A stretch of 64,000 bases of DNA from Desulfococcaceae bacterium HSG9 (GTDB lineage: Bacteria > Desulfobacterota > Desulfobacteria > Desulfobacterales > JAUCGF01): assembly GCA_030378005.1 (NCBI GenBank), contig JAUCGF010000074.1, forward strand, positions 1 through 64,000, given 5' to 3'. Below, piece after piece: positions 32,793-42,520 of the stretch. The translations under genes were made by a program, and so were the position numbers. The notes under the pieces were generated by a model. It worked only from the letters and a program-made list of their open reading frames with translations. It did not search any database and was not told the DNA's origin. Position 1 is the first letter of the stretch, and each line of letters opens with the position of its first letter.

Positions 32793-33955
32793 TAAAGCAA
32801 GCGGCTGATAATTTCGGCACTCTGCCGCGCCTTTATCTTTTCTTGGGGGACAATTGATTTCAAAGCCGTTCGCGTTTCTTCCCGATTATGCCATGCTTTG
32901 ATGATCAGATCAGATAAATTAGCAACGCTAAGGTCATTAACTCCGACTACCCAATCATCTTGTTTGATGCTTTGCATAAATCCGACACTTTTAGGATAAG
33001 AACTGATACAGACCATCGGCGTATTCACAGCGGCTGAAAAAATCAAGGTATGGGTGCGCAGGCCAGCGTGGACTTCCACTTTTTTCAACAACCCTGTTAT
33101 CTCCTGATAAGTGTAATCCGCATTGCCAATGACTTTAACACGATGCGGCTTTTTTACATATTTCAAGCTCTCACGGGTAATCGTATAATCCATGATCTGG
33201 GTGACGGCATACATGATATCGACATCCAGTTTTTCAATCAGATTATTCAGAACCTCTCCGATTATTTTGACAAAATCATTGCGTTGGAGTACTCCATCTT
33301 TAGTCCACTTGATATAGGAGTTTATATTAAAACCGATTGTTCCTTTCGGATTGCGAAACAAACCTTCTTTTTGAATAATCGTGTCTATCCTTTGGTCAGA
33401 AGGCGGAACTGTGTTAAGGGCACAGTCGGCGTTGATGATAACTTCCGGATATTGAAGGTCTAATGATTGAAAGAGTTCCTCGGACTGCCGGTCTCTTAAA
33501 ATGGCTAAAACGGAGGCATCCATAACCCTTTGAAGTGCTTTAACCGCCGCAGGCAATCTGACAGGACCGACACTGGCGTTATATAACAGGATAGGAATGC
33601 CCCGCTTTTTACATAAAGGAGCATATAGCGAAATGGACAATAGATTGTTAAAAATCGGGTTGTAAAACGACTTATCGAACAGAATATTATCAGTTATCAG
33701 CACCATATCAGCTTGAAGCATGGCCTTTAACATCGGGATGCCAAAATTTTTAATCGCCCCGAACCATGGCAGCAAGCCCACAGCTTTGATATTATATTGC
33801 CCAAAATGTTTATAAATAAAAGCCGGATTAGTGGTAGGCACAAGAAACTTAATATCTTTCCGGAGAGTTGCGATATCGTGTAAAAGATTCCCCAATATCG
33901 CCGCATCACCTGCATTTCGGCCTGAATTATTGCCAAGTACCGTAATTTTTTTCAT
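32792..33955 (-). CDS. polysaccharide pyruvyl transferase family protein
   Basis: 387 aa. GNNSGRNAGDAAIL at the N-terminus, LLYNASVGPV, RDRQSEELF and HAGLRTHTLIFSAA match the CsaB/WcaK-like family, which transfers pyruvate from PEP to glycan sugars as a ketal. It adds an acidic group to the polymer. Strongly coupled to the PHP-like gene. Confidence 0.87.
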   Translation of the reverse strand: MKKITVLGNNSGRNAGDAAILGNLLHDIATLRKDIKFLVPTTNPAFIYKHFGQYNIKAVGLLPWFGAIKNFGIPMLKAMLQADMVLITDNILFDKSFYNPIFNNLLSISLYAPLCKKRGIPILLYNASVGPVRLPAAVKALQRVMDASVLAILRDRQSEELFQSLDLQYPEVIINADCALNTVPPSDQRIDTIIQKEGLFRNPKGTIGFNINSYIKWTKDGVLQRNDFVKIIGEVLNNLIEKLDVDIMYAVTQIMDYTITRESLKYVKKPHRVKVIGNADYTYQEITGLLKKVEVHAGLRTHTLIFSAAVNTPMVCISSYPKSVGFMQSIKQDDWVVGVNDLSVANLSDLIIKAWHNREETRTALKSIVPQEKIKARQSAEIISRLL

Positions 33956-34017
33956 GTTTTAGCTTCCTTCCGGGGAAATTCGCAAGGCGGAAGTCCCCAT
34001 TTCGACATGCCCTGTTG

Positions 34018-35064
34018 TCAGCATTTCAGCCACCCTTGTTCAACATACCATCGAGCCGTCTGAACAAGTCCTTCTTCATTGGAATGAACGGGGTTGTAAC
34101 CCAAAACGGTTCTTAGTTTGGTAGTATCGAAAAGACGATCTTTGGTGTAAAAAGCAACTCGTCTGCGGTATATCGGTGGTTCAATGTGAAAAGGTCTGCA
34201 AACAACTTCGCATAAGTCAGCAGCTATGAAGAATGGCCATATAGGAATGCGTACAATCTTGATTTGTTTGCCGAGCGTCCGGGCAACAATTCGGGCAATA
34301 TCAGCGATAGCGATAGGTTCTTTGTCACCGCAGATAAAAACCTCTCCGAGGGCCTTGGGTGATGTTGCCGCAATAATAAACGAGTTGGTCAAATCGTCAA
34401 CATGGGTCAAATGGTAAATACATTTTCCTTTTCCAAAAAGCGGAAAATATTTGCGGCGCGTCATTTTGAACAGCTTCAACAGACGTTTATCGCCAGGCCC
34501 ATAGATGGCGGCGGGACGAATGACAGTAAAAGGCAACCCTTGTTTTTTGCCAAAATCACGAATCCATAGTTCCGCTTCGGCCTTGGTGCGCTGGTAGCCG
34601 TCTCCAGGACTGAAACGATAATTCTCATCGGCCGGTCCGTCCTCAATATGACCGTGGACACCGATGGTTGATATATGGATAAAACGTTTAAAATCAGGGT
34701 TGGTCAGCGCTTGATACGCTAATAGTTTTGTACTTTCCAAATGAACATTGCGATAATCTTGTTCCGAGCTTTTGGCATCCCGGAACGCAGCGGCCACATG
34801 AAATATATATGCCGCATCTTTTGCAGCCTTAGCCACAGTGCTTTTGTCAAATACATCTCCTCGAAACCATTGGATATCAAAATCCTCAAGCGGTTCAAGG
34901 TTTGATGAATGCCTTGCGATGGCACTAACCTTCAAACCCGCTTTCACAAGCTTCTTAGTCAGAAGCAAACCGGTGAAGCCGGTTGCACCGGTTACCAATA
35001 CATTTGTCCCTTTTGGGATACTACAGAATTTGGAATTTGGAATTTGGAATTCGGAAATCATCAT
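34018..35064 (-). CDS. NAD-dependent epimerase/dehydratase (extended SDR)
   Basis: 348 aa. The Rossmann GTNVLVTGATGFTG and active-site YQRTK (Y-x3-K) with a preceding STIGVHG mark an extended SDR. RPAAIYGPGDKRLLKLF is typical of 3-beta-HSD/sugar epimerase-like members. It has a paralogue at 63335-64000 with the same C-terminal layout. The first 17 or so residues (SEFQIPNSKF) are translated from a palindromic repeat, so the functional core starts at GTNVLV. Confidence 0.86.
   Translation of the reverse strand: MMISEFQIPNSKFCSIPKGTNVLVTGATGFTGLLLTKKLVKAGLKVSAIARHSSNLEPLEDFDIQWFRGDVFDKSTVAKAAKDAAYIFHVAAAFRDAKSSEQDYRNVHLESTKLLAYQALTNPDFKRFIHISTIGVHGHIEDGPADENYRFSPGDGYQRTKAEAELWIRDFGKKQGLPFTVIRPAAIYGPGDKRLLKLFKMTRRKYFPLFGKGKCIYHLTHVDDLTNSFIIAATSPKALGEVFICGDKEPIAIADIARIVARTLGKQIKIVRIPIWPFFIAADLCEVVCRPFHIEPPIYRRRVAFYTKDRLFDTTKLRTVLGYNPVHSNEEGLVQTARWYVEQGWLKC
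35025..35060. repeat. EcoRI-like repeat copy at SDR gene start
   Basis: Tandem GGAATTT units ending in GGAATTCGGAA lie within the first codons of the SDR gene, giving SEFQIPNSKF. Same family as 12629-12674 and 27082-27176. Confidence 0.7.
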
Positions 35065-35073
35065 TCAGCATTC

Positions 35074-36234
35074 CTATAATAATGTCTTATAACAAGCATC
35101 CAGTCTTTTTTTAAATTCCGCAAAACTGTACCTGTTTTTGCTAAGTTTTTTCCCGTTGCGAGCGAGCCTCAGACGTAATTTTTCATCATCAAGCAAAAAG
35201 CATATTCCTTTTGCAAAAGCTTTAGGTTCAGGGGTTACAATAATGGCCGTACTATCATCCAGAATCAGGGTGTTTGAAAGAACATCGGTAGCTACAATAG
35301 CCCGACCGGCTTTTAAATAATCCAGCAGTTTAAGGGGCGTGTTCACACCTGCCATACGAGGGGAGAGCAGAATATCAGATGCTGCCAAATAATCCGGAAG
35401 TTCATCCGGCGGAACTTTACCCACGAATGTTACCGCGTTGTCCACCCCTCTTTGTTTCAGCCAGTTTTGTCTAACGGCAATTTCGTTACCACTGCCACCG
35501 ATAATAATAAACCGGGCATTTGGATTTCGTTGTATAACCAGTGGGACAGCCTCAAACATCAGATCGACACCCTGATAAATGGCAAATGAACCGACAAAAG
35601 TGATTAACATCTCATTATTTTTTTGTTTCAGTCGTTTTTTGATCAGCAAACACTTGTTTTTTTCTGATTCCACGAGGGATGAAGCAATATCAAAAATATG
35701 GTGTACCGAAACATTGTGTGCCATCTCTTGGGCCTGTTTAACCAAACCCGGGCCTGTCGCAATAATCGCATCAGCATGGTGAATTACAAATCGTTCAATT
35801 TTAACATACAGATAAAGAACTATATTTTGTATCAATCCTTTTTTGTAAGAAAAAGGGTCTGAATGGATTTCAAAAATCAATTTACTCCTTCCGGTCAGAA
35901 AGGAAATAATCATACCGATAATACCTGCATCTTCCACACAATGGATGACATCATAGTTATTTTTCAACGCAAGCGGAGTTCCCTTAAATAGTAGTAACAC
36001 ATCAAACAGAGCTTTTAAAACCGAAGGGCCGATGGGGATATTTTTTATGTTTAACAAATTCGGTGTTCTGATTATTCGGACGCCTGGAATATTCATTTTA
36101 TCCCCGACCGGAAGTGTAAGAAGGTCCACTTGATACCCCAGTTTTACTAACGCTCTCACGTTGAAGCTTACTCTGATAGGTGACCCGCGCCATTGAAAAA
36201 ACGGTTGTGGTGATATAAGGAGAACTTTTCGCAT
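35074..36234 (-). CDS. GT4 glycosyltransferase
   Basis: 386 aa, GT-B fold. FFQWRGSPIRVSFNVRALVKLGYQ (glycine-poor acceptor loop), IFEIHSDPF, FVGSFAIYQGVDLM and AGVNTPLKLLDYLKAG (in place of the classical E-x7-E region) identify a WbuB/GT4-like enzyme. It stops 9 nt before the SDR start, indicating one transcript. Confidence 0.86.
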   Translation of the reverse strand: MRKVLLISPQPFFQWRGSPIRVSFNVRALVKLGYQVDLLTLPVGDKMNIPGVRIIRTPNLLNIKNIPIGPSVLKALFDVLLLFKGTPLALKNNYDVIHCVEDAGIIGMIISFLTGRSKLIFEIHSDPFSYKKGLIQNIVLYLYVKIERFVIHHADAIIATGPGLVKQAQEMAHNVSVHHIFDIASSLVESEKNKCLLIKKRLKQKNNEMLITFVGSFAIYQGVDLMFEAVPLVIQRNPNARFIIIGGSGNEIAVRQNWLKQRGVDNAVTFVGKVPPDELPDYLAASDILLSPRMAGVNTPLKLLDYLKAGRAIVATDVLSNTLILDDSTAIIVTPEPKAFAKGICFLLDDEKLRLRLARNGKKLSKNRYSFAEFKKRLDACYKTLL

Positions 36235-36307
36235 GTAAATATCAGCTAAAACTTAATACCCTAAAGTGTCGTTAGGAATAATGTTTATCATACCGGTTTT
36301 TTTGAAT

Positions 36308-37318
36308 TTACCGTCGCAATTTTATAATGTTCGTACCGGTCTTATACCCGTTTGCATTAAATACATAATCCGCAAGGGCAACTGAGTTGGAATTAGCGGG
36401 ATGATAAATACTGGTCCAATCTTGCCCGTCTGATTGATCGTACATGAGCATTTCGCCAGATGGATTCATAGTGCCGATGAGCAGATGCCCCAATGACCCA
36501 TCTGGCTGACTGGTCAGGATAGTGACTTGGCTACCTTCCTGAGTGATTGTTGCCGTAATTCTATCCTCTCCGACTGTACTATACAGAATAGACCCGCTCC
36601 AGCCGCTTCCGCTGATGTCCGGGCCCACAATTTCCTGAGATTCGGATGTTTGGGTGGGTTCAGGTGTTGCAGGTGTTGTAGGTGTTGCAGGTGTTGTAGG
36701 TGTTTCTGGTGTTGTAGGCGTTTCTGATGTTTCTGATGTTTCTGGTGTTTCAGGTGTTTCTGATGTTTCTGGTGTTTCAGGTGTTTCTGATGTTTCTGGT
36801 GTTTCAGGTGTTTCTGGCGTTTCAGGTGTTGAAGCAGAAGGCTCGACCGATGAAGAATCACTTCCACTACCGGTTCCTCCGATAGCCAAACCAATAACTC
36901 CGGCCGCTGCAACGCCGATAGTGACTGCTGTCCATATAGGAAAAGGTTTGGTTTTAACTTTTTTAATATACTTTTGGGGGGGAAGCTGCGTTGTAGAAAT
37001 AGGTTTTTCTGTTTTTAAATCCGGAAATGGTTTTTCTTTGGAATCTAATGACGGTTTCGTCAGATCATCATCATTTTTCGCTTTTTCTTTCTCAGGCTTT
37101 TCTTCTTCGAAATCGAACAACGGTTTCGCCAGATCATCATTTTTCGTTTTTTCTTTCATGGACTCGGTTTTGTTCTTTTTTCTTTTCGCAAGCTCAATGT
37201 TACGGGATAAACCGTCTGAGCCGGCAAACACATAAACGGCGTTTATGGGAGCCAGCAAAAGTAAGGCAAGAACGATGAACAAAGTTCTTACAACTGAATT
37301 GGATATCATTTTTTGCAT
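36308..37318 (-). CDS. secreted/membrane protein with ETP-repeat stalk, function unknown
   Basis: 336 aa. A signal peptide (about 1-32), a Lys/Glu/Asp-rich segment with a duplicated KNDD(D)L(A/T)KP motif, a membrane helix (about 127-148), a Thr/Pro stalk of ETP/ETS/ATP triplets (about 163-225) and a small C-terminal beta-rich domain (GSGWSGSILYS to the end) are visible. It follows the efflux permease gene at the end of that operon. The stalk is encoded by a 9-nt minisatellite. The C-terminal domain is not recognised. Confidence 0.75.
   Translation of the reverse strand: MQKMISNSVVRTLFIVLALLLLAPINAVYVFAGSDGLSRNIELAKRKKNKTESMKEKTKNDDLAKPLFDFEEEKPEKEKAKNDDDLTKPSLDSKEKPFPDLKTEKPISTTQLPPQKYIKKVKTKPFPIWTAVTIGVAAAGVIGLAIGGTGSGSDSSSVEPSASTPETPETPETPETSETPETPETSETPETPETSETSETPTTPETPTTPATPTTPATPEPTQTSESQEIVGPDISGSGWSGSILYSTVGEDRITATITQEGSQVTILTSQPDGSLGHLLIGTMNPSGEMLMYDQSDGQDWTSIYHPANSNSVALADYVFNANGYKTGTNIIKLRR
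36661..36830. repeat. 9-nt minisatellite encoding an ETP/ETS/ATP stalk
   Basis: About 18 imperfect copies of a GGTGTTTCT-type 9-mer (variants GATGTTTCT, GGTGTTGCA). Unit length is a multiple of three, so copy-number change would lengthen or shorten the stalk without a frameshift. Confidence 0.8.
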
Positions 37319-37432
37319 TCCTTACATCTCCTTTTTAAAAAGTCTTTTAAAGATTCAACAGCAACTATGGCCTCTTACAAACAAATCCCAAATTTTAAAA
37401 TAAAAAGCCGAACAATATTGGTGATTTGTTTG

Positions 37433-38695
37433 TCATTCATACCGCAAAGCGGCAATTGGGTCCATCCGGCTAGCTTTTACGGCCGGATACAGCCCAAAAA
37501 AAACACCTGCCAATATGGACATGATCAATGGAACGCTGACTGACCATAAAGTTATGGCGGTGTTCCATTCAGCATAAGCGGTAATAAGTCTCACCGCCAG
37601 AAATCCGGCAGCAATTCCTGCAACACCGCCTGAAAATGTCAAAATAACCGCTTCTGTTAAAAATTGAACGATAATATGGTGTTGCGTTGCTCCAACAGCT
37701 CTTCTGATTCCTATCTCCCTAGTGCGTTCGGATACAGTTGCCAGCATAATGTTCATTACGCCAATGCCCCCAACTAAAAGCGAGATGCCCGCAATTACTC
37801 CCAGCACAATATTAAAAATTTTCTGGGTCGCCTGGGACTTGCGTAAAAGTTCCTGCGGTATCACCATCTGATAATCACGCATTCCATTATGAGACACTTC
37901 CAGAATTCTTTCCATAATTGAAGATGTGCTTATCACTTGATCCGACTCATGCACCTGCACTACAATTTTATCCAACTCCGAAACAGTCAAGTTATTTTGG
38001 GACAATTTTTCCGGATAAAATCCCTTTTCCGTTCCTAAAGGAATAAAAATTATCTCATTATAATCTCGGACTGACACAACAGATGTTTTGGTGCTTTTAC
38101 GATCATAACGTCCAAGAATTCCAACCACTTTATAAGAAAAGTTATCTATTCTGACAAAATCACCTAAATTTCCTGCAAACCCCATACGCTTGCTAAGTGA
38201 ATTTCCTAATATACACACTTGATTTTTGGAGACAACATCCTGATCAGCAATGAACCGGCCATTGATAACCGCAAGGTTTTGCACTGCGGCATAATTTGAT
38301 TGGCAGGCGATTATCTGAGGTGAAATCTCTTTGCGCAGGCCACGGATAGTTGCGGACACGTCCTTTGACCCGGCAATAAGCTTTACAGATTTACACCCCT
38401 CTCTTATTCGAGCAATATCATAACGGCTTAATCCCGATGACATTTTTTCTCTGGCGATTTTATGCTGCTCATCTGTCAACTGAATCGTCTTTAGAATTAT
38501 ATTTTTAGTTCCCAGTTGTTCAATCTGCCTAAGAATTTCTTCTCTGGCTCCCTCCCCTATTGATATCATGGCCAAAACAGCCATAACACCACAAACAATC
38601 CCCAGAATGCTTAAACCGGACCTTAACTTATGCCTTAATAAAGAACGGGTTGCTGTAAGAATTGTTCTTAGCTGACTTTTGACTCTGTCAGACAA
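37433..38695 (-). CDS. MacB/FtsX-type ABC transporter permease
   Basis: 420 aa. An N-terminal helix (LSILGIVCGVMAVLAMISIGEGARE), a large periplasmic domain, then three C-terminal helices with GGIGVMNIMLATVSERTREIGIRRAVGA, the hallmark of MacB-type permeases. Overlaps the ATPase gene stop by 8 nt. With the MFP and TolC-like genes it forms a tripartite export system. Confidence 0.92.
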   Translation of the reverse strand: MSDRVKSQLRTILTATRSLLRHKLRSGLSILGIVCGVMAVLAMISIGEGAREEILRQIEQLGTKNIILKTIQLTDEQHKIAREKMSSGLSRYDIARIREGCKSVKLIAGSKDVSATIRGLRKEISPQIIACQSNYAAVQNLAVINGRFIADQDVVSKNQVCILGNSLSKRMGFAGNLGDFVRIDNFSYKVVGILGRYDRKSTKTSVVSVRDYNEIIFIPLGTEKGFYPEKLSQNNLTVSELDKIVVQVHESDQVISTSSIMERILEVSHNGMRDYQMVIPQELLRKSQATQKIFNIVLGVIAGISLLVGGIGVMNIMLATVSERTREIGIRRAVGATQHHIIVQFLTEAVILTFSGGVAGIAAGFLAVRLITAYAEWNTAITLWSVSVPLIMSILAGVFFGLYPAVKASRMDPIAALRYE

Positions 38696-39359
38696 AAATA
38701 CCGTCTTTCATTTGTTTTATTGTTTGGGCTTGCACCGCAACTTCACGGTCATGGGTTACAATTATAATTGTAGAGCCTTGAGCATGAATTAATTTAAACA
38801 ACTTAAGAATTTCAGCACTACTTTCAGAATCCAGATTGCCTGTGGGTTCATCAGCGAGAATCAGTTTAGGCTCAATCGCCAGCGCCCTTGCAATGGCAAC
38901 ACGCTGCTTTTCGCCACCGGACAGCTCTGAAGGTTTATGCTTTACTCTGTGCTGTAAATTGACTTCCTCAACCGAACGCATGACCCTGGCTTTAATCTGT
39001 TGACTTCCCAAGCCAGAGTAATGAAATGGAAGTTCAACGTTTTCATAAACATTCAGATCAGCCAGCAAATTAAAGGTTTGAAAAACAAATCCGATATTTT
39101 TAGCGCGTACTTGCGAAAGAGCGTTATCGGAAGTCGTCAGCACGTCAATGCCGTTAAACATATATTTACCTGCTGTAGGCCGGTCCAGACATCCCAATAT
39201 GTGCATTAAAGTCGATTTGCCTGACCCCGATGCCCCCATAATGGCGACAAATTCACCCATTTTGACTGAAATGTCAATGCTTTTCAGAACCAATACCGGT
39301 GATGCTCCCACAATGTATTCTTTTTTTAGCCCCGTTGCATATACCAACGAATCTGTCAT
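38688..39359 (-). CDS. MacB/LolD-type ABC transporter ATPase
   Basis: 223 aa. Walker [10 protein letters not shown], signature LSGGEKQR and Walker [13 protein letters not shown] are intact, with the H-switch in IIVTHD. The length and the LDRPTAGKY region fit the LolD/MacB subfamily. It energises the FtsX-type permease that overlaps its end. Confidence 0.93.
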   Translation of the reverse strand: MTDSLVYATGLKKEYIVGASPVLVLKSIDISVKMGEFVAIMGASGSGKSTLMHILGCLDRPTAGKYMFNGIDVLTTSDNALSQVRAKNIGFVFQTFNLLADLNVYENVELPFHYSGLGSQQIKARVMRSVEEVNLQHRVKHKPSELSGGEKQRVAIARALAIEPKLILADEPTGNLDSESSAEILKLFKLIHAQGSTIIIVTHDREVAVQAQTIKQMKDGIFV

Positions 39360-39374
39360 TCTAAATTTAGTATC

Positions 39375-40826
39375 CTAAATAAGTTCATTAGGAGACAGTT
39401 TCACCAAACTAAGTCTATCTCCAGCCTGTAATCCAGATAGGACTTCAACTTTATCATCATTTTGTCTGCCGATGGAGATATATTTCTTTTTGAATCGCCG
39501 GCCTTCAAATTGATAACAGTATTTCTTTCCCCTTTCGTCAAAAACAGACTGAATTGGAATGGTCAATGCATTTTCAACCTGTTCGGCTAAAATGGAAACT
39601 CTTGCCGTCATCCCGGGCCTTAAACGTAAATCTTCATCCTTTAAAACAATGGTCAAGTTAAAATATTTCTCTCCCAACCGATCTTTGAATCTTTGCATAG
39701 CGAGAGCGCCGATAAATGAGACTTGCCCTTTAAATGATGCGTCAGGATAGGCATCAATTTTAATGACGCCTTCTTGTTGAAGAGCAATTTTGTGAAGATC
39801 GATTTCACGAACCTGAGTCTTAACGACAAGAGTCGTAATATCCGGCAAATAAAGCAACGGTTGATTCACCCAAACGGTATCTCCCACCCTTGGTTTTCTT
39901 TTTTGGCCATCACGAAAAGTTTCGTATAGTATCGCTATCCCTGAAAACGGTGCCTTGAGGAGCGTCTTTTCCAACTCGTTGCGAGCATGCTTCAGCGAAG
40001 TTTCAACAGTTTTTAACTTTGCCTGAACCTGATTTAAAGCCGCTACCGCATTAGCAATTTTAAAAACACTGCCCTGCCGTGTCTGTTCCAGACCCAGTTC
40101 GCTATTTTTTACCTTGGCTCGGGCCGCTTGTGTTCGTGATGGCAAAACATAATCTTTATAGCTTTTGTACCTTCTTTTTGTGGTTTCTAATTTTTCCTTA
40201 AATGTTTTTGTACTCTCTTCCGCACTGGCAATTTCTTGTGGATTATCAAATCCCTTTTTACGTAAATTAAGTAAATCCTCAAAATAGGTTCGATAGCGTT
40301 GATATTCAATCCGGGCCTTTTCCATTTCCTCTTCATATTGGGCGAGTTGAAGAGGACCGTCGCCTTCCACAAGCTGCTTGTACTCCAGTTTGGCGACTTG
40401 TAAACGATACCGGGCGGAGCTGATTTTTTGCTCTACCTGATTTTTTTCCCACTCCAGCATTTGTTTTGAAGCTTCAGCAGAAGCTTTAAGACTTTGCACT
40501 TCGCCTTGCAGACGGTAAACTTCATTTTCGAACGGTGTTGAATCCAGTTTCACCAAAATGTCATCTTGCTTCACCCATTCGCCATCCTCAATCAAATAGA
40601 TAATTTTGCCTTTATTTCCTTTGACTGCCGATGAAATTATATGTGAGCGGGCAGCATCAAGCACACCAACAGTCACAATTTCAATATTGAAATCAGCATG
40701 AGTAGCTGTCACCAATTTGGGATTGGATTCATATTCAGGGACAGCCATCGGCATGTATAAAAATACAAGGCTTAGGGAACTGACGGTCAACAAAATTATC
40801 CCTGTTCGCCAGAGTTTAACACCCAT
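39375..40826 (-). CDS. HlyD/MacA-type periplasmic adaptor (membrane fusion protein)
   Basis: 483 aa. An N-terminal membrane anchor, a lipoyl half-motif (GKIIYLIEDGEWVKQDDILVKLD), a long coiled-coil hairpin (about 105-300) and a beta-barrel region (APFSGIAILYE to LSLVKL) are present. It bridges the MacB-like permease and the TolC-like outer-membrane channel. It sits 15 nt downstream of the TolC-like gene in the operon. Confidence 0.9.
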   Translation of the reverse strand: MGVKLWRTGIILLTVSSLSLVFLYMPMAVPEYESNPKLVTATHADFNIEIVTVGVLDAARSHIISSAVKGNKGKIIYLIEDGEWVKQDDILVKLDSTPFENEVYRLQGEVQSLKASAEASKQMLEWEKNQVEQKISSARYRLQVAKLEYKQLVEGDGPLQLAQYEEEMEKARIEYQRYRTYFEDLLNLRKKGFDNPQEIASAEESTKTFKEKLETTKRRYKSYKDYVLPSRTQAARAKVKNSELGLEQTRQGSVFKIANAVAALNQVQAKLKTVETSLKHARNELEKTLLKAPFSGIAILYETFRDGQKRKPRVGDTVWVNQPLLYLPDITTLVVKTQVREIDLHKIALQQEGVIKIDAYPDASFKGQVSFIGALAMQRFKDRLGEKYFNLTIVLKDEDLRLRPGMTARVSILAEQVENALTIPIQSVFDERGKKYCYQFEGRRFKKKYISIGRQNDDKVEVLSGLQAGDRLSLVKLSPNELI

Positions 40827-40841
40827 TTCATCTCTCGTTCA

Positions 40842-42311
40842 TCAATGTTCTAAAAGAGTTCCTAAAGCGGCGCGCAACCGGTATGTCCCGACAATATAAT
40901 CAAATTCTGCGGCAAGCAGATTGGCACGGGACTGTTGTAATTCGGTTTCCGCTTCTATAAAGTCTGAATTGTCGGCCAGGCCATGACGAAATTTAATTTC
41001 CGCCAAGGCCACTTTTCCCTGCGCCTGATGGATTTGCTTTTTTTTCAGAATGATGCGATTTTCGGATTCTTTCAACGCTTCCAATTGTTCACGAACGGCC
41101 TTTTTAATTTCATCTTTTTTCGATTCTAAAGCTATCCGGGCATTTTTAATATCCAGCAATCGTTGGCGGAATGCAATTTTTTCTGATTTACGCGACCAGT
41201 CCGTAGTGCTGATCAATTTTATATTCCATCTGTTTTCGTTAAAATGATAGGTTCTGCTAAAATCTTCAGAGGAGCCAAAGCGATTATAATCAACGGCGAT
41301 ATTAACCTCAGGTAGCAGGTTGTGTTTAGCTATTTCCCCCTTTCTGATTGATTCACTGATATTATCATCCGCCTGTTGCAAATCGGTTCTGTTTGTCAGT
41401 GCTATTTGCACCGCTTTATCCGGTTCAATATGCACCGGTTCACTTTTAAGCGGCGCTTTAACGGATATTGTTATTTCGACCGGCACTGCGAGAATTATTT
41501 TTAGCTGGTCTTGAGCCCCAGCGTATATTTTCCAGGACTGAGCATAATTATCTTCAACATCTTTGAGTCTGATTTCAGCGCGATAGATATCCAATGATGA
41601 AATAAGATCGGTTTTTTCCTTAATTTTTAATATCTCGGTATGTTCTTTTAATCGTTTTTTCTGCTGATTCAGTATCTGCAACAACTTTTCTTGTTTAATG
41701 ATGTCGTAAACGCCGGCAACGGTTGAAATGATGGTGTTTACCCTTGATGTATGAATTGATCGTCGTGCTGTTTTTAAAGAGTGTTGAATAGCATCTATTG
41801 AATTGAGGTTTACAAATTGGCCATATCCTCTGAAAAGGGGAATCGTCAGGGAAGCTCCCACTGATGCCGAATACTCATCATTCGACCTCTCAATGCTTGG
41901 AACCAAGGCACCCTTGATGCCATTGGTAAATTTTTTTTCGACCGTTCCTCTGATTCCCAGAGACGTATCATTATCCGAATCAGAACCGGTGATTCCGGCA
42001 TCACCACCAGGGAACAGTTTAAAGTCAAAAAGGGATTTCTCCTGCTCCAATGTAAGTTCCCTGATTTTAAGGTCATTATCAGCATCCAAAAGCGCCCGAT
42101 TATCATGCAACGCCAAGTTAATAGCTTCTTCCAATGACAGCTTCAATATTTTTATGCTGCTATCATCTACAGTCTCTACAAAACGGCCATTCTTTGCCTC
42201 CACATCTGAAATAAAAAACGGTACACCATCTAAAAAGGTTGCAGTGGCAATAAAAACAGCTAAATTGAATAAAATGTTTTTCGTTTTGATAATGCGTTGA
42301 AGAAAATTCAA
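40842..42311 (-). CDS. TolC-family outer membrane efflux protein
   Basis: 489 aa. A hydrophobic N-terminal segment (possible signal), then two OEP repeats with the family pattern LSLEEAINLALHDNRALL, and the internal repeat ALTNRTDLQQADDNI; the coiled-coil helices near the end (LAEIKFRHGLADNSDFIEAE) are typical. It is the first gene of the efflux operon, with a consensus promoter about 110 nt upstream. Confidence 0.92.
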   Translation of the reverse strand: MNFLQRIIKTKNILFNLAVFIATATFLDGVPFFISDVEAKNGRFVETVDDSSIKILKLSLEEAINLALHDNRALLDADNDLKIRELTLEQEKSLFDFKLFPGGDAGITGSDSDNDTSLGIRGTVEKKFTNGIKGALVPSIERSNDEYSASVGASLTIPLFRGYGQFVNLNSIDAIQHSLKTARRSIHTSRVNTIISTVAGVYDIIKQEKLLQILNQQKKRLKEHTEILKIKEKTDLISSLDIYRAEIRLKDVEDNYAQSWKIYAGAQDQLKIILAVPVEITISVKAPLKSEPVHIEPDKAVQIALTNRTDLQQADDNISESIRKGEIAKHNLLPEVNIAVDYNRFGSSEDFSRTYHFNENRWNIKLISTTDWSRKSEKIAFRQRLLDIKNARIALESKKDEIKKAVREQLEALKESENRIILKKKQIHQAQGKVALAEIKFRHGLADNSDFIEAETELQQSRANLLAAEFDYIVGTYRLRAALGTLLEH

Positions 42312-42381
42312 ATATAGTCAGGCTCCGGCCAAATACGCTTTAGTTTGTAAAAAGAAAATCATGGTTTAAATATAATGTATA

Positions 42382-42393
42382 GCTTGCGCAAGC
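42382..42393. promoter_or_regulatory. GCTTGCGCAAGC palindrome in the efflux operon leader
   Basis: A perfect 12-nt palindrome about 30 nt downstream of the predicted -10. It may be a repressor site or a short leader hairpin. Prediction from symmetry and position only. Confidence 0.45.
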
Positions 42394-42423
42394 AAAACTA
42401 TAGTGCCAAGTCATAAACCTGTA

Positions 42424-42452
42424 ATTATAATCAACCAAGTAATTTCTGTCAA
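42424..42452 (-). promoter_or_regulatory. consensus sigma70 promoter of the efflux operon
   Basis: On the minus strand TTGACA (42452-42447) and TATAAT (42429-42424) are both perfect and separated by exactly 17 nt. It is the only consensus-perfect promoter I see in the 42-kb glycan locus and implies strong, possibly constitutive, transcription of tolC-MFP-ABC. Confidence 0.8.
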
Positions 42453-42520
42453 TAAAAAGGACAGTGAGATTTTTTATCCTATTTACAGTTTTACAGTTTA
42501 TCATCATTGTTTTTTGTAAA

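Noticed and set aside
36661-36830. CRISPR-like array
   Set aside because: Units are 9 nt, contiguous and coding, with no spacers.
36514-36912. Minus-strand ORF rich in HLKHQKH
   Set aside because: Out-of-frame reading of the same minisatellite.
36654-37235. Plus-strand 193-aa ORF rich in GVSGVS repeats
   Set aside because: It is the antisense shadow of the minisatellite in the real minus-strand stalk gene, with no RBS or domain.
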